A stretch of DNA of 64,000 nt, taken from positions 3,968,001-4,032,000 of the forward strand of contig JAUPSS010000001.1 in assembly GCA_040285825.1 (NCBI GenBank), given 5' to 3'. Below are positions 1-10,962 of the stretch, in pieces. A program made the position numbers and the translations under genes. A model generated the notes under the pieces. The model ran no database searches. It had not been told where the DNA came from and worked only from the letters and a program-made list of their open reading frames with translations. Origin of the DNA: Eukaryota sp. TZLM1-RC. Taxonomy: Eukaryota > Metamonada: BaSk clade. The first letter of the stretch is position 1. Each line of letters opens with the position of its first letter.

Positions 1-2198
1 ATCAATCTCTTTTGCCAAATGTCTTTGTTTCAGAAACAATTCCTTCAATAGAAGAAGTTTCTTCAGCAGCTATTGACTTTAGCGAAGGTAAATTGGATGA
101 TGGTTTGTGTACTAAATTGGGGGACGCAATTAATGAGTTGAAGGAAAAGTACAAAATTGATGGAGTTGGTGCGCTTTATGACTGGGAACTCGTCAACATG
201 ACGGCATCTGGACGCTCAAAAATGATGATTTTGATTTTTTTTAACCCTGTCGATTCATTATTACCGGTCACTGAATCTGATTTTGCCCTTAATTACCTAT
301 ACCTCATTCGTTCTTTTCCACCCAATTCCACAAACCCAAATTTCCAATGGTTTTACCGTGCAATTTCTTGGTTCTTCGATGGTAAAGTTCCCTACAATGA
401 TAGTAAAAACAACCACTATTTTGGAGGTACTAGCCGAACCAATGTTTTCGATGCTTCTTATTGGGAAGAGCTGCAAGATCAACAGTGGGTATTGAAGCAG
501 AATGATTTACCCGTGATTGAGGAAATTTATTCTGCGTTCGATTTAGAAAGTTTGCCTGATTTCGCTCCTGTTAATTCCAGTGTAAGTTTATTTTGTGAAG
601 AAATTGTTGATACAATATTAGATAATGTTGAAATTGAGGTCCATAGAGTTCCAGAAATTATATTTTTAAAGGACTATTTGAATGACTTGATTGAAATAAT
701 TGATGTTGTCGATATCGTCTGTGAAGAAGCGTCTTGGATTACGATTCAAGAGGAGTTTAGTGAAAATTTGGTGCGTCAAGATGTCGAGGCTGAATATTTG
801 AAATTTTCAGAAGATTATCAAGCTGAGACAAGTCTTGATTTACACCAACTTGATCTCTATTTACCATTTATTTCACAAATGACTGAACAATTTAATGAAT
901 TATATTCATTTTCTTTTGAATTTTTGAATGTGTTGGATGAGCTGGAGACTATGAACACTATTATGGAACTACAATGCTCTGCTCAACGCGACTTGGAAGC
1001 TCAAGTTGATTATGAGCGGTCAAAAATACCAATCAAATCGTTTAATCAGACAAATGCTCCTATAGAACCAGTGGTTAAATTAACCAATGTACCTAGCTCA
1101 GTCAATATCAGTCTTGATGACCTCATTCGCTCAAAATCAGACGAGAATTCAGTTGACCAATGTGATGTAACACCTATAAAAAGTGCAAATTCTAGAAAAC
1201 ACTCGAGTCCTCGAAAATTCGGCAATATTTCAACTAAATCTACTTTATCTTCACCTTTAAAGTCAATCAAAGTCAGCCAACAGTTGTCAAGAGAAGCTAG
1301 ATCTACAGTTTCCGTGGTTAGGAGGTTAAATCGACATTATTCCGTTCCCAGTTTGATTGAATCAAATTTGATTGGCTCAGATGATGTGATTGTGTTGGAG
1401 ATTGAAAATTCTGAGTTTGAAGTACCCATGGATTTACTCTCCTCAAGTTTATTAGTAAAAGAGTATTCACCAAAAGACAAAATTTTGCTACCGACACTTG
1501 ACAAGGTGTCAGTTGAGCTCCTTTTGCAATATTTAATGAAGACAAAAGATCAACCCAGCTTGATGAATTTTTCAATCGACGATTCTCATGTTTTGGAAAT
1601 TTTGACGGCTTCCGAAATTTTGAGAGTTCCTGAATTATTGATCCTTTCTCTAGATGGTCTTTTCAGCCTGTCGGTCAACATTGATTCAATAATTTCAACT
1701 TGTCTGGGTTCCTTTTTCATGAGTTTGACTGTAGAAGACTGGCTACGTTATCAGAAGATTATTATTTCTCCTGTTTTTGACATTTTCTGGTATCTCCGTT
1801 GGCGTAAAGAATCTAATTCTGAATATCATTACCACGAAAATCTTCATCGATGGGTTTATGTCTATTCTAGTTTTCGAATAGAATCAATATTAAAGTCCAA
1901 AAATGCCAATCAAATTGATCGATCTGAACTTCATTTATGGTCTCTTCTAAGCCAGTTTGTCACTTCACTCAATCTTGATTGTGAAAATATAACTGACGCT
2001 TCAATTAAATTGATAACTTGCTTAGATAGCATCAAAACGCTTAATTTGTGTGCTTCTAACATCACCGATAATACTTTGGAATTAATTAAATTCAGTTTTC
2101 CCAGGTTGAAAGAATTAAATCTTTGTCTCACCAATGTTTCCAAACCACAACTAAATTCTTTGCAAATGGCTAGGAAAAGATTAAGTATTTTTGTGTGA
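1..2198 (+). CDS. LRR-containing protein with possible BTB/POZ-like middle region (5' partial)
   Basis: The frame is open to the left edge, so the 5' end and true start lie outside the window; it closes with TGA at 2196-2198. About 730 residues are visible. The last ~80 residues hold two or three leucine-rich repeats of the cysteine-containing LxxLxLxxCxxIT style seen in AMN1- and F-box-associated LRR proteins. Residues ~460-600 read like a BTB/POZ or Skp1-type fold (a short beta segment, then helices with many leucines), but this is a weak inference. A Ser-rich linker (~370-440) separates this from an acidic helical N-terminal half with no family I recognise. An AATAAA-like signal follows at 2342. 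A role as a substrate adaptor of a ubiquitin ligase is possible but not shown. Confidence 0.6.
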   Translation, partial: QSLLPNVFVSETIPSIEEVSSAAIDFSEGKLDDGLCTKLGDAINELKEKYKIDGVGALYDWELVNMTASGRSKMMILIFFNPVDSLLPVTESDFALNYLYLIRSFPPNSTNPNFQWFYRAISWFFDGKVPYNDSKNNHYFGGTSRTNVFDASYWEELQDQQWVLKQNDLPVIEEIYSAFDLESLPDFAPVNSSVSLFCEEIVDTILDNVEIEVHRVPEIIFLKDYLNDLIEIIDVVDIVCEEASWITIQEEFSENLVRQDVEAEYLKFSEDYQAETSLDLHQLDLYLPFISQMTEQFNELYSFSFEFLNVLDELETMNTIMELQCSAQRDLEAQVDYERSKIPIKSFNQTNAPIEPVVKLTNVPSSVNISLDDLIRSKSDENSVDQCDVTPIKSANSRKHSSPRKFGNISTKSTLSSPLKSIKVSQQLSREARSTVSVVRRLNRHYSVPSLIESNLIGSDDVIVLEIENSEFEVPMDLLSSSLLVKEYSPKDKILLPTLDKVSVELLLQYLMKTKDQPSLMNFSIDDSHVLEILTASEILRVPELLILSLDGLFSLSVNIDSIISTCLGSFFMSLTVEDWLRYQKIIISPVFDIFWYLRWRKESNSEYHYHENLHRWVYVYSSFRIESILKSKNANQIDRSELHLWSLLSQFVTSLNLDCENITDASIKLITCLDSIKTLNLCASNITDNTLELIKFSFPRLKELNLCLTNVSKPQLNSLQMARKRLSIFV

Positions 2199-4709
2199 TT
2201 GTTTATTAAGTTTTGTTTCAAATCTTTGTTTTTGGTTTTTTTCATCTGGTTATTTTTTTGACTGATTTTCTTTCTTTTAGCTTGTTTTGGGAATGGATGT
2301 ATTGTTTCATATTGTATTATTTATTTATATTCAACATCCCAATAAAGTGTACTATATTTTGCTTTTTTTAGTAATGAGGCTAACTACAGTTTCCCAAATT
2401 CAAATATATATAGAAAATTCAAATAGATTTTTCCTGATAATGCCCCTTTTTAACTGATATACTACTTTTCTGATAAAATACATGACTGTAATACCACCAC
2501 TAATTGTCATCTAGGCTCTGTTTAAACAATGGCCTCAAATGCATCAAACTATCATCTTTGAATTATTGTCATTCATAAATGAAATAGTAGGGGAACTAAA
2601 CTGAAGAAATAAGTTGTTGCCTAAGCAGTGGTTACAAAAAATTGAACAAAGATTTGGCCTAAACTATTGTCAACAAGAAAAGAGTATTAGAATGAAAACC
2701 ATTCACTCAACCTATTAGTCTTTACACCATTTAAGAGTGTATTTAGACTTAGCTATTTGTTTCCAAACTTAGTTTAATCTATTTCAGTTTATGTCGACCT
2801 AACTAGTGATGTTATTGAAATTCGCTATAGCTCATTTCCCGCCGTGTTAATTTACAATACTTATCAATAAACTATTACCTATGTCCGACATTTCTAACCC
2901 TAGCCCTCCGGCAACAAACCCTGCCAATAGGAAATTTGGCCACTACGCCACATCTCAAATTGACTTTAAATACACCTAATGTAAACCGAATTTTGACCTT
3001 GATGCTACAATTTCAACCAATTCATTTAAAACTTGTGGAAATAGAACAACAATTAAGCACCTTATGGTATGGTTGATAGCTCTGTATTGAATAAAATAAT
3101 AACGCAAAAATTTGTTGAAAATGAACCTTTTATTCAAGCCAACCAAATATTTTAGAACCAAGATCTGTTTCGAGTTTTGAATGTACTTTGATGCAACTTT
3201 TCACCAGTGAATGTTGACTTTCAGGATTCCTTGATAACCTCGAATTGCATTGGGTACTTATGTGGAGCCAAGAAAAAGTTCTATGATGCGCTAAATTCTA
3301 CCAAACAAAAATTCAATATTTCATCATTGAAGTTTCGCTCAGGGATGAGAAAAGATGGAAAGACCTTCTTTGATGTTTCAGTTTATTGATACAACAGATC
3401 AAATACCTTGTTTCTATTTGTAGCTGAGACTCTGTAATCATCATTGGGTTCATACATGGTTCATTGATGAGTTTCTGTTTTTCAGCTAGGACAAAATAAA
3501 CTAAAAAATAAAAAAATGAATAAACCTAAGAAGAAGACGCTTGTTTTCCTTCTATACTATCGTAAATTCTGCCCTAAATCTCACTCTTACGACAACCCCA
3601 AAATAGAATTTCTGTTTGGAATACCGTTCGTATAAAGTGCTGGCTTTATGAACCATTATATAAACCAAGGATATTTCGATTTATATCTGTGTTTATTTCA
3701 TTTACTGTATGTCGACCAAATTTAATCATCAACTCCACAATTCGGGAGCAACTACATAAGGGTTAAGTCGTGTTCTTTGATTTCCAACTTGTCATTTTTC
3801 AACTACAAGGCCATCTGACTAAAATCGCAGAACTGTAGTCAGAATTTACAGTGTCATGACATAGCATGGCGAATCCACTTTGAGGAATACAGATGAGCAC
3901 TATACAAAAACTCAGAAATCAAAAACGGCCAACTTTCATTTCTAATATTGAATTCAACAGAATTCTGCGTTGAATATTATAATACAAATCTTGGTTATAG
4001 AATAGAATGAGATATCCTTGACATTAAATTACAAAAGATATATTAAATATACAGTGATTCACAAAAGCATGACCTAATGGATTAACTGCCGATGCTATTG
4101 ATCTTGCATGGAAAAGATTCAACATTAACTAAAATTGTAAACTGTACACTTCGAAACTCCAGAACAGTGTACAGCAGCTAAACTTCTTCATAGATTCTCA
4201 TTACTTGGTTCTTTGATCTTTAGATTTCTGCTTGTTGCCATGATACTGTCTCTCTCAATTTATAGAGATAATCGTAATTTTAGACAATAAGAGAAATCAC
4301 GAAGACTAGGTGATCCAGTCAATTGAATTGAAATCCAGTGCTGATGCTGAACCAAGAATCCCATAATCAATTCACGGTTGTTGTAATAATCAGGTACATA
4401 TGAACAAATAGGTTTGAAACAACCCTATAAGGAGATTATCCAACCAATAAAACAGTGTCGATAACTTTCACTTTCAAAGTTAACCTCAATGTGAGTTGGA
4501 GCTTGAACAAGTCAATCCTAATTTAGCATCAATAAAATCAGCCAACGCAAGTTCATGATGGCTATATCAACAACTACATCAACACAAAACACAAAATGAA
4601 TCTCTGTGATCAACAATACCGTGGGAGAGGGTGGAGCAACTTTCAATGGCGCATATTTTCAAATCGAAATTGACTTTCAATTCACCTCCTAATTACTTCT
4701 TCACTAGAA
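2199..4709. other. Intergenic, 2.5 kb, no gene recognised
   Basis: AT-rich sequence with short ORFs only. One 60-codon ORF at 3207-3389 (+) has a fairly protein-like composition, rich in Lys and Phe, and follows a polypyrimidine-CAG that could be a splice acceptor, but I match it to nothing. No tRNA, repeat array or transposon domain was recognised. Confidence 0.4.
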
Positions 4710-5502
4710 ATGTCGGCTCCTCAAGCACGCGAAGATTTTGTCTTTATGGCAAAGCTCAACGAAAACGCTGAGCGTTACGATGGTACTGTACTTTATTGCA
4801 GCAAGTCTTACCATAGAAATGGTCGCAAACATGAAAAAGGTTGCTGAGCTACAAATCGAACTCACTGTCGAAGAACGTAACCTTCTTTCTGTTGCCTACA
4901 AGAACGTTATCGGTGCCCGCCGTGCCTCTTGGAGAATAGTCTCTTCGATCGAACAGAAGGAGGAGAACAGGGGTGAACACCACCATGTACAAATGATTCG
5001 TTCCTATAAGAAGCAAATCGAAAACGAACTCGCTGAGATTTGCCAAGACATCCTCAAGATTGTTGATGACTTCCTTCTACCTTCATCCACGTCATCTGAG
5101 TCCAAGGTTTTCTATTACAAAATGAAGGGTGATTACTATCGCTACCTCGCTGAATTTTCGACAGAAATTGGCCGCAAGGAAGCCGCTGAAAAGTCACTTG
5201 AAGCGTACCAATCTGCCACAGAAATTGCATACAACCACCTCGCCCCAACTCACCCCATTAGACTGGGCTTGGCCTTGAACTTTTCAGTGTTTTACTATGA
5301 AATTCTAAATGCCCCTGAACGTGCTTGCAACCTTGCCAAAAACGCTTTTGATGATGCCATTGCTGAACTTGATTCTTTGGAAGAACAATCTTATAAAGAC
5401 TCTACTCTCATCATGCAACTTCTCAGAGACAACCTTACTCTATGGACAAGCGATATCCCCGAAACCTCAGAAGATACCCATGTGGAAGAAACTGAAGATT
5501 AA
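4710..5502 (+). CDS. 14-3-3 protein
   Basis: A phosphoserine/phosphothreonine-binding dimeric adaptor acting on signalling and cell-cycle clients in the cytosol. The start is ATG 4710, giving [25 protein letters not shown] 34-nt intron (4783-4816, donor GTACTG, acceptor CATAG) splits the Glu codon of the family motif YDEMV. After splicing the protein is 252 aa, the normal length, with the hallmark Lys/Arg/Tyr pocket residues in order: K and R in the [20 protein letters not shown] helix, and the conserved RYLAEF and [14 protein letters not shown] segments. The C-terminal tail is acidic, as usual. Without removal of the intron the frame starts artificially at 4738. It converges on the HERP-like gene with only ~108 bp between stops. 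Confidence 0.95.
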
Positions 5503-5610
5503 TTTGTTTTAAGTTGTTAACAATGTATGAATGACAATTTGACTCGGCATATATATAAAATAAAAGTTGAGTTTGTATATTTATTTTGAATTAATGATAA
5601 ACATTTAGCA

Positions 5611-6627
5611 CTAGCCCTGCACATCATGGTGAGGATCATCTTCCTGGACATCTCTTGGTAAATCACGTTGTCGTGATAGATCATGTTCAACAGACTGATC
5701 CACTTGCTCTGCGACTTGGTGTAATGGCTCTTGGGGAGCTTCATGTTCTTGTTGTTCCTCTTCATTTGGTCGTTCTTGGCGATGATTTCCCAACAATAAC
5801 CTTTCCAACCTAAATCCAGGTAAAAGACTTTGAACAAATAAAAAGAAATTACGTAGGAAAATATTGACAGGACGAGGTCTCCTTCCTTCCAGACGTGCAG
5901 GTATCCTGGCTCCAATGTTGCGTAACAAAAGAACGGCCAGAGAAGCTACGCCAGCGAGGACAAGCATCAATAAGGCTTTATTGATACCAATTGTACCAGT
6001 AACAAAAACAAAAAACAATAGTCCTCCTACAAGAAACTGTAGTGCTTCCCTGCGAATTCGAGGACGGACTACCGGTTCTGGACCAGTAGAAGGGCCTATA
6101 TGGGGTAGAAACTGTACATAGTTTTGTGGAATTGAACACTCCATGGATTGAACTGGTCTTCTGGAGAAAATAAAACGTCTACCCACGGCTTCTTCGTGTT
6201 TGGCAGCTAAACAATCACGTACTTGAGTGAGATAGTTTACCACTTCTGGAGGAACGCCCTGTGGGTATGATATTGGTGGAGTAGGTCCAGTGGGTCTCTG
6301 TACAGGTCTCGGTGTAGTTGGTGGAATAATTGGAGATTGGGGTTGATGATTTTGGGTTGTGTCTGATCGACTTACAACCAAATTAATAGTAATTTCGGGA
6401 AGTCTTCCAGGAACTATTTCTTGCATTGAGTTTGAATCATCAAGAAGGACACGGCCCATAAAGATTAGTTTTTGAGAGGATTGGGGAGCTCTTTCAGGAT
6501 GTTGATCTGAAATCATTCGTTTAATGTCTCCAACAGTTGTAGAACGTGGAAGCTCATTAAAAGAAAGTCTGCCTATAGAAGGATCGATAGATCTGATATG
6601 AATTGTAAGAGGTGGTAGATCGGTCAT
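5611..6627 (-). CDS. HERP-like ER membrane ubiquitin-like-domain protein
   Basis: 338 aa. Residues ~6-86 form a ubiquitin-like domain with the HERP signature HPERxxxxxQKLIFMGRVLLD, where animal HERPUD1 has the equivalent PERPxxxQRLIYSGKLLLD. A proline-rich linker follows (~90-130), then a hydrophobic hairpin at ~197-240, a second hydrophobic stretch at ~256-275, and a long acidic Gln/Glu/His-rich tail. In animals and fungi (Herp, Usa1) such proteins scaffold the Hrd1 ubiquitin ligase complex in ER-associated degradation; that role is inferred here from architecture. A p47-like p97 cofactor gene elsewhere in the window (34079) would act in the same pathway. Start is ATG 6627; single exon. Confidence 0.8.
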   Translation of the reverse strand: MTDLPPLTIHIRSIDPSIGRLSFNELPRSTTVGDIKRMISDQHPERAPQSSQKLIFMGRVLLDDSNSMQEIVPGRLPEITINLVVSRSDTTQNHQPQSPIIPPTTPRPVQRPTGPTPPISYPQGVPPEVVNYLTQVRDCLAAKHEEAVGRRFIFSRRPVQSMECSIPQNYVQFLPHIGPSTGPEPVVRPRIRREALQFLVGGLLFFVFVTGTIGINKALLMLVLAGVASLAVLLLRNIGARIPARLEGRRPRPVNIFLRNFFLFVQSLLPGFRLERLLLGNHRQERPNEEEQQEHEAPQEPLHQVAEQVDQSVEHDLSRQRDLPRDVQEDDPHHDVQG

Positions 6628-6904
6628 TCGTACAGATATCGTCTATAACAATGAAATAAGTGTCTTTGATATACCGATATAGAGGGTTTGTGTTTTTCGG
6701 AAGTGAAAGATTTTGATTGAACCTATCTTTGTGGCTCATTTTAGGTGTACAGGTCTATCTACATTCACATGGGCTTTCCCACCATCTTAGTTTGCAATTA
6801 TTATTTGTTGATAAATCTTACCGTCGATATTATTCTTATGTATCATATTAAATATTTTTATTTATTTATATCATGTTTATATTATTTTCTATTTATTAAA
6901 AAAA

Positions 6905-7345
6905 ATAACAAAACATAACAAAACAAACTAAAACACATAAGAAACAAAATTCTCCACGCCAACTCTTGATGAATCCTTATACAGCTTGGACATCATTAGA
7001 CTCAAGTACTTGGGAACACTTCTGTACAAAGCGAAAATGATACGATTCTTCCATAAATTCCCTGCAAAATTCTTACCACTTGAACGGCATAAATTACCAA
7101 AATCATTGATAAAATTCAAGACGGACTGTCCAATGTTGCCAAAAATCGAAAAGGCAAAAGGAACAAACGAACACTTGGAGTAAAGATTCTTATTTAAATC
7201 ATTTAATATCTCAGTATATTTATCTCTTTTACGAACTTCAGCCTTGTTTAAATGACCATTAGCACTAAGTAAAACATCATCACGATAAATAAAAGCAGAG
7301 GCATCAACTGTAGTAAAATCAACAACAACTTGAGAGGAATCCACT
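6905..7345 (-). mobile_element. Fragment of non-LTR retroelement A: restriction-like endonuclease domain
   Basis: A 138-codon ORF (7344-6928) closely matches the C-terminal half of the element at 30773-31510 in DNA and protein. It contains VVDFTTVD, then AEVRKRDKY, which fits the PD-(D/E)xK pattern of the restriction-like endonuclease found behind the reverse transcriptase of R2-type elements. The hydrophobic tail that follows (FVPFAFSIFGN...NFINDFGNLC) is shared with other remnants in this window. The 5' side is lost: homology stops near 7345. The A-rich stretch at 6898-6945 is also shared with the second copy and probably marks the element's 3' end. Confidence 0.7.
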
Positions 7346-7884
7346 GTTTATATTATTCTTTTGTTTAATATACTTAATGAACGTATCAAATCTACAGTTT
7401 TGAGCCGAAAACCAAAAACTATTCAACTTCGTTTGCTGATAATTGAAAGTGTTACTCACCTACTATCTCTCCAATCAGATAGTTGACCAGTCTCTGTTTA
7501 TATTCGCTATTACAAGTAAAATGTTGGAAGTGAAGGCAATGTGTGATTGAAGTTTGACTGAGCCTTCAGAATGAAGTAATAAAGTTTGAAAATTGTGGAA
7601 AAACATAAACAATTGATTATCTTCCTCGTAGAACAGATCGTTGTTCCTCATTCTACAGTTTTTTGTAAAATGTTTCAACAATACCAATGATAGGGATTAT
7701 TTTATAAAAAAGCCTCTATCTAATGTGATTAAAGATGATTAGCATGATGTGCAAATTGAGGAAAAAAGTTGAGAAGTGACTGCAAGCGTCATGATGATAT
7801 TTGAAGTGCAAAATCACAGTTTCCTATGACAATGATTATCTACTTTACACTCTCGGATCATTATCTTGATTAAAATACCGCAGA
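7346..7884. other. Intergenic with short dispersed repeats
   Basis: No gene seen. Bases ~7361-7400 resemble ~16372-16418 (a TTTAATATACT...TCAAATCT block), and ~7472-7502 resemble ~10047-10077 (an ATCAGATAG-TGACCAGTCTCT block). These short repeats are probably transposon-end debris. Confidence 0.4.
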
Positions 7885-8685
7885 AAATATGAACACTGAT
7901 CACGCTGTCGATGATGATTGATTTACCACCTAGAAACATTAAGTTTGCAATTAATTCTTCCTTGAATGTTTTTCCTACTTCTGATAACCATTATCGATGG
8001 AAACTTTGTCGAAAAATGCCTGATGGATCGATCTCAACTAATGTCTGCTATGTGCTCATTATGTCAGTCTGGACCTGCTGCGCTGTGTAACATTTTATGC
8101 AGTTGTCAAAGTTATCGTATCACCGAAATACACAACAGACTAAATGGAGTCATGATTCAATTTTAAATAATTTTGTTAACCACTTACGTCCTTTCCTAGA
8201 TCATTATGATGTTTACTGCCTTATCACACAAATCATTACGTAATTTTAAGACCTGAACTAATCTTATCTCAAAAAATACAGATGAATCAAGAAGGAAGAC
8301 AGTCCTGTTTTGTGAGTTAACATCACCGATGGAACAATATTTAGTGAGTAGACATACACTAAAAAGTACAAAATATCAGAGTCTCGAATTGTTTTAAAAA
8401 GTTTCAGCAAGGGAAATAATTGCTAATAGCTGCATTTCATTGATGAAAAAATTACTCATTCCAAAGTCTACAATGAAAAACCGCATATAAAGAAAGGATT
8501 TCAAGCTCTCATGTGCTCGTACCGCCGCTGTTCAGCTAGGCAATCTCGTGTATGGTTACCTGATGGAGTAAAATGATAGAAACACCATGGGTGGTGGCTT
8601 AAACGTGTTTCAAGCTCAGTATTTCATTTTGATTGATGATAAGAAAAATTCTTTTTCTTAATTAAACGTATTTCATAATTTTAAT
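7885..8685 (+). mobile_element. Decayed non-LTR retroelement B, 3' part, copy 1
   Basis: Aligns with 40640-41440 in the same orientation with substitutions and small indels. Broken reading frames give the LINE C-terminal order. First comes a CxxC...CNILCSC zinc-knuckle segment followed by EIHNRL (R2-type elements have CxxC...HxxxxC...RHN). A region around 8285-8395 then reads CELTSPMEQ...LKSTKY, like the restriction-like endonuclease (ELTxPxE...K..KY). Several stops and frameshifts show it is dead. The reverse transcriptase part is absent in this copy. Confidence 0.65.
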
Positions 8686-9084
8686 GGGTAACAGTGTCAT
8701 GTTTAAGTGCTAAAAATAATAAAGTAGAGTGGTATTCAATACATCAGCCATCAATACATCAACAGGATTTTTGAGGTCATGGCTGACATATGTCTGACAT
8801 ACCCCGGACATCTTTTTGTTGTTTACAGTGCTGTTGCTGTTTGGTGTGTGGTGTGCCTGTGACGCACAATAATTATTGTTGCCGTTAGGCATTATGCTAG
8901 CTGTATGTAGATGTATGTGTAAGGCGGGTTAAGATAAAGATAATTTTATTTAATGTTATTCCATATACTTAGGTACATAACTAGTGAGATACCTACACAT
9001 TCAACTCTATTGCTGATGCTCTGATTGATGAAGTTTCATATGTGCTAAGCTCAATTAATAGCTCGTCCTGCAGTCATTCAGTCC
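8686..9084. other. Intergenic, nothing recognised
   Basis: Contains TG-rich stretches around 8820-8900 but no supported gene or element. Confidence 0.4.
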
Positions 9085-9225
9085 TCGTTTGGGAGATTTC
9101 AATGCTGGCGGTTGTAATTGTTCTGATTTATTAATTCGTAATTCAAAAGTACTCATTTCAAAACTTCAATCTTATGATTTTTTTAATTCCAGTGCATTTA
9201 TTGACCGAAACAAAGTTAACCATTG
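9085..9225 (+). mobile_element. Possible APE-type endonuclease fragment of a LINE
   Basis: One frame reads LGDFNAGG followed by about 35 open codons with alternating hydrophobic residues, up to a stop at 9223-9225. GDFNA is the core motif of the apurinic-like endonuclease (exonuclease/endonuclease/phosphatase fold) of many LINEs and of cellular nucleases. The fragment is short, has no start codon, and neighbours other retroelement debris, so a dead LINE piece is the best reading. The motif alone is not proof. Confidence 0.35.
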
Positions 9226-9381
9226 AATTTTATACAATTTGTATTCCTATTCTATGTTGTTCTCTTCCTTTGTACAACCATTGGTTGCTGGTGTTAGATG
9301 TTGGATAACATCAAATCACGTGTGATGACGTGGCGATAGTTTAAGTTTAGTATTTGTAATTTAATAAAGCTTTTCCTTTGG

Positions 9382-9996
9382 TCACTGCAGTGGAAACCAA
9401 CACTGGTGTAGTGTTTTCAGTACTTTATTACAAGATTTGACATGTTTTCTCAAGTTCAACTGTGTCTGAATAGAGTAAGCAACTAAGTAATATTGATAAG
9501 AAGTCCAGAAAACCAACACCAGACAAATCAATTGAAGTAGGGGTTCCAAAAACTGAAGATACAAGATTTTGCATTTCCGTAATAAAATTAAACCCCAAAG
9601 TAACATCATCAAACTTGTAAGTGTTTTAGATGAAAAAGTGGGTTACATTCTTAAATTCACCCTCCTTAATTTGAAATAAGCGATTCCTGTCTTTAAACAA
9701 GGTCGCGTGTCAATACTGTTGCTACAAGTACGAATGGAAGATCTTTGGTTCGAACATAAGCAAGCCCAATAGCTATTGAGCAAAGCTTGTCCGCAAAGGG
9801 GTCGAGCCATGCTCCGAATTCTGTTTGCAAGGAAAACTTTCGTGCAATAACACCATCAAAAAAATCCGTTATTGCCAGAACAAACAAAATTAAGATGGAG
9901 TAATAGTTTGTGAGCAGTTGTGAAAAATTGATAAAATACAGGAAGCAAGAAGATTCTAAACAAAGTGAGAGAATTTGGATGGAATATAAACAGCAT
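9382..9996 (-). pseudogene. Cardiolipin synthase-like CDP-alcohol phosphatidyltransferase, frame-disrupted
   Basis: Three frames on the minus strand together give a CRLS1-like protein. From ATG 9996 the first reads MLFIFHPNSLTLFRIFLLPV, the usual N-terminus. A second frame (from ~9930) carries the full catalytic signature with D, DG, AR, G, D and D in place (TDFFDGVIARKF...FGAWLDPFADK) and the TRDL motif, ending at ~9693. A third frame (~9650-9382) begins PTFSSK and continues as two membrane helices, like the family's C-terminus. A ~34-nt intron beginning GTTTAAAG near 9700 could explain one break. The break near 9915-9930 has no usable splice sites and the one near 9655 looks like a 1-nt indel. 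The gene is either a young pseudogene or carries sequence errors. The family joins CDP-diacylglycerol and phosphatidylglycerol in mitochondrial membranes. Confidence 0.7.
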
Positions 9997-10528
9997 TTGA
10001 AGGCAAGAAAGAGCAAATGAGCAAATAATTACGATCTCTTTGTTTTCTCCATTCAGATAGATGACCAGTCTCTATTATGTTCTCTGATTTTGTAAGTGAA
10101 ACATCCAACTAGGTCCAGGTGTGGGGACTCAACATCATTGTGGTCCATGTAAATTTGAGATGTCTGAAATCAATAGACCATCTTCTCGGTTATGAATTTT
10201 GTTGATTCGGGGCCAAACAAGCATTTGTTTAGGTCCCGTCCAAACACAGAGGGAGAGGGGAAGGGAGAATTGTTGAGATAACTGAATGGGAAGGGAACAA
10301 GAGGTAAAGGAAGGAGAAGGAAACTGGAAAAAAACATAGAGTTAAGACGGAGTAACAACGACCAGAACAGCTAGAGGGTAAATCGAGCTGATGTTGATGA
10401 TCACTAATAGAGATACAGTGGATAGGCATTTGATACCACTGTGGAAATTTGCAATCAATTTGAAATTGCAATCAGCATGTCAAACATCGTGTCAGACAGC
10501 AAGATTATCTTGACTCTTCCCATTCCTC
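9997..10528. other. Intergenic, no gene recognised
   Basis: The repeat block at ~10047-10077 is shared with ~7472-7502. A purine-rich tract lies at ~10250-10330. Nothing else is supported. Confidence 0.35.
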
Positions 10529-10529
10529 T

Positions 10530-10660
10530 AACATCATGCAGCAAAAGGAGAAACAAGATAACGAGGTACCGGACTCAGTTCCCACCTCCCTCTTCAACCT
10601 GTTCTTCACAGAACAGCAGAGTACTACTTCCCGAACTCCTCAGTCGGGAACAGTCATCCT
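10530..10660 (+). repeat. Short stretch resembling the Ty3 gag 5' region
   Basis: Bases 10629-10649 are identical to 53282-53302 inside the gag ORF, in the same frame sense (SRTPQSG). The block is an imperfect hairpin, with TCCCGA and TCGGGA arms. A variant of the same block recurs in gag near 53412. The rest of the 130-bp stretch is only loosely similar, so this may be the tip of an old, otherwise lost retroelement copy. Confidence 0.4.
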
Positions 10661-10804
10661 GATCTACAGCAATAAACGAAACGTCAGAGCCTCGATTTCC
10701 TATTGGAATCGTTGTTCTGATCCTTCCGTGGGGGTAGAGTATTGCACTTTTTTCAGTCATCATGTGAGTCATCATATGGGTGCTGTTGAATCAGACATGG
10801 TGCT

Positions 10805-10955
10805 AATCACCTTGGATATGGGATGTTCTTCTTCGTGTTTTGTTTTGAATTGTTATTTTGATGTTATTGAGTTTGTTGTTTTTTGTGGTTTAGGTACTTG
10901 CACTTTGAATATGGGATGTTTTTCTTGTTTATGTTTTGTTTTGAATTGTTATACT
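10805..10955 (+). repeat. Imperfect ~45-bp direct duplication
   Basis: A block starting ATATGGGATGTT and ending TTTTGTTTTGAATTGTTAT occurs at ~10817 and again at ~10910, about 93 bp apart. It lies directly upstream of the Fanzor remnant and is T/G-rich. It could be part of that element's leader. Confidence 0.5.
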
Positions 10956-10962
10956 GTATACT

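Noticed and set aside
8710-8892. 60-codon Asn/His-rich minus-strand ORF
   Set aside because: Low complexity and no family; lies between retroelement remnants.
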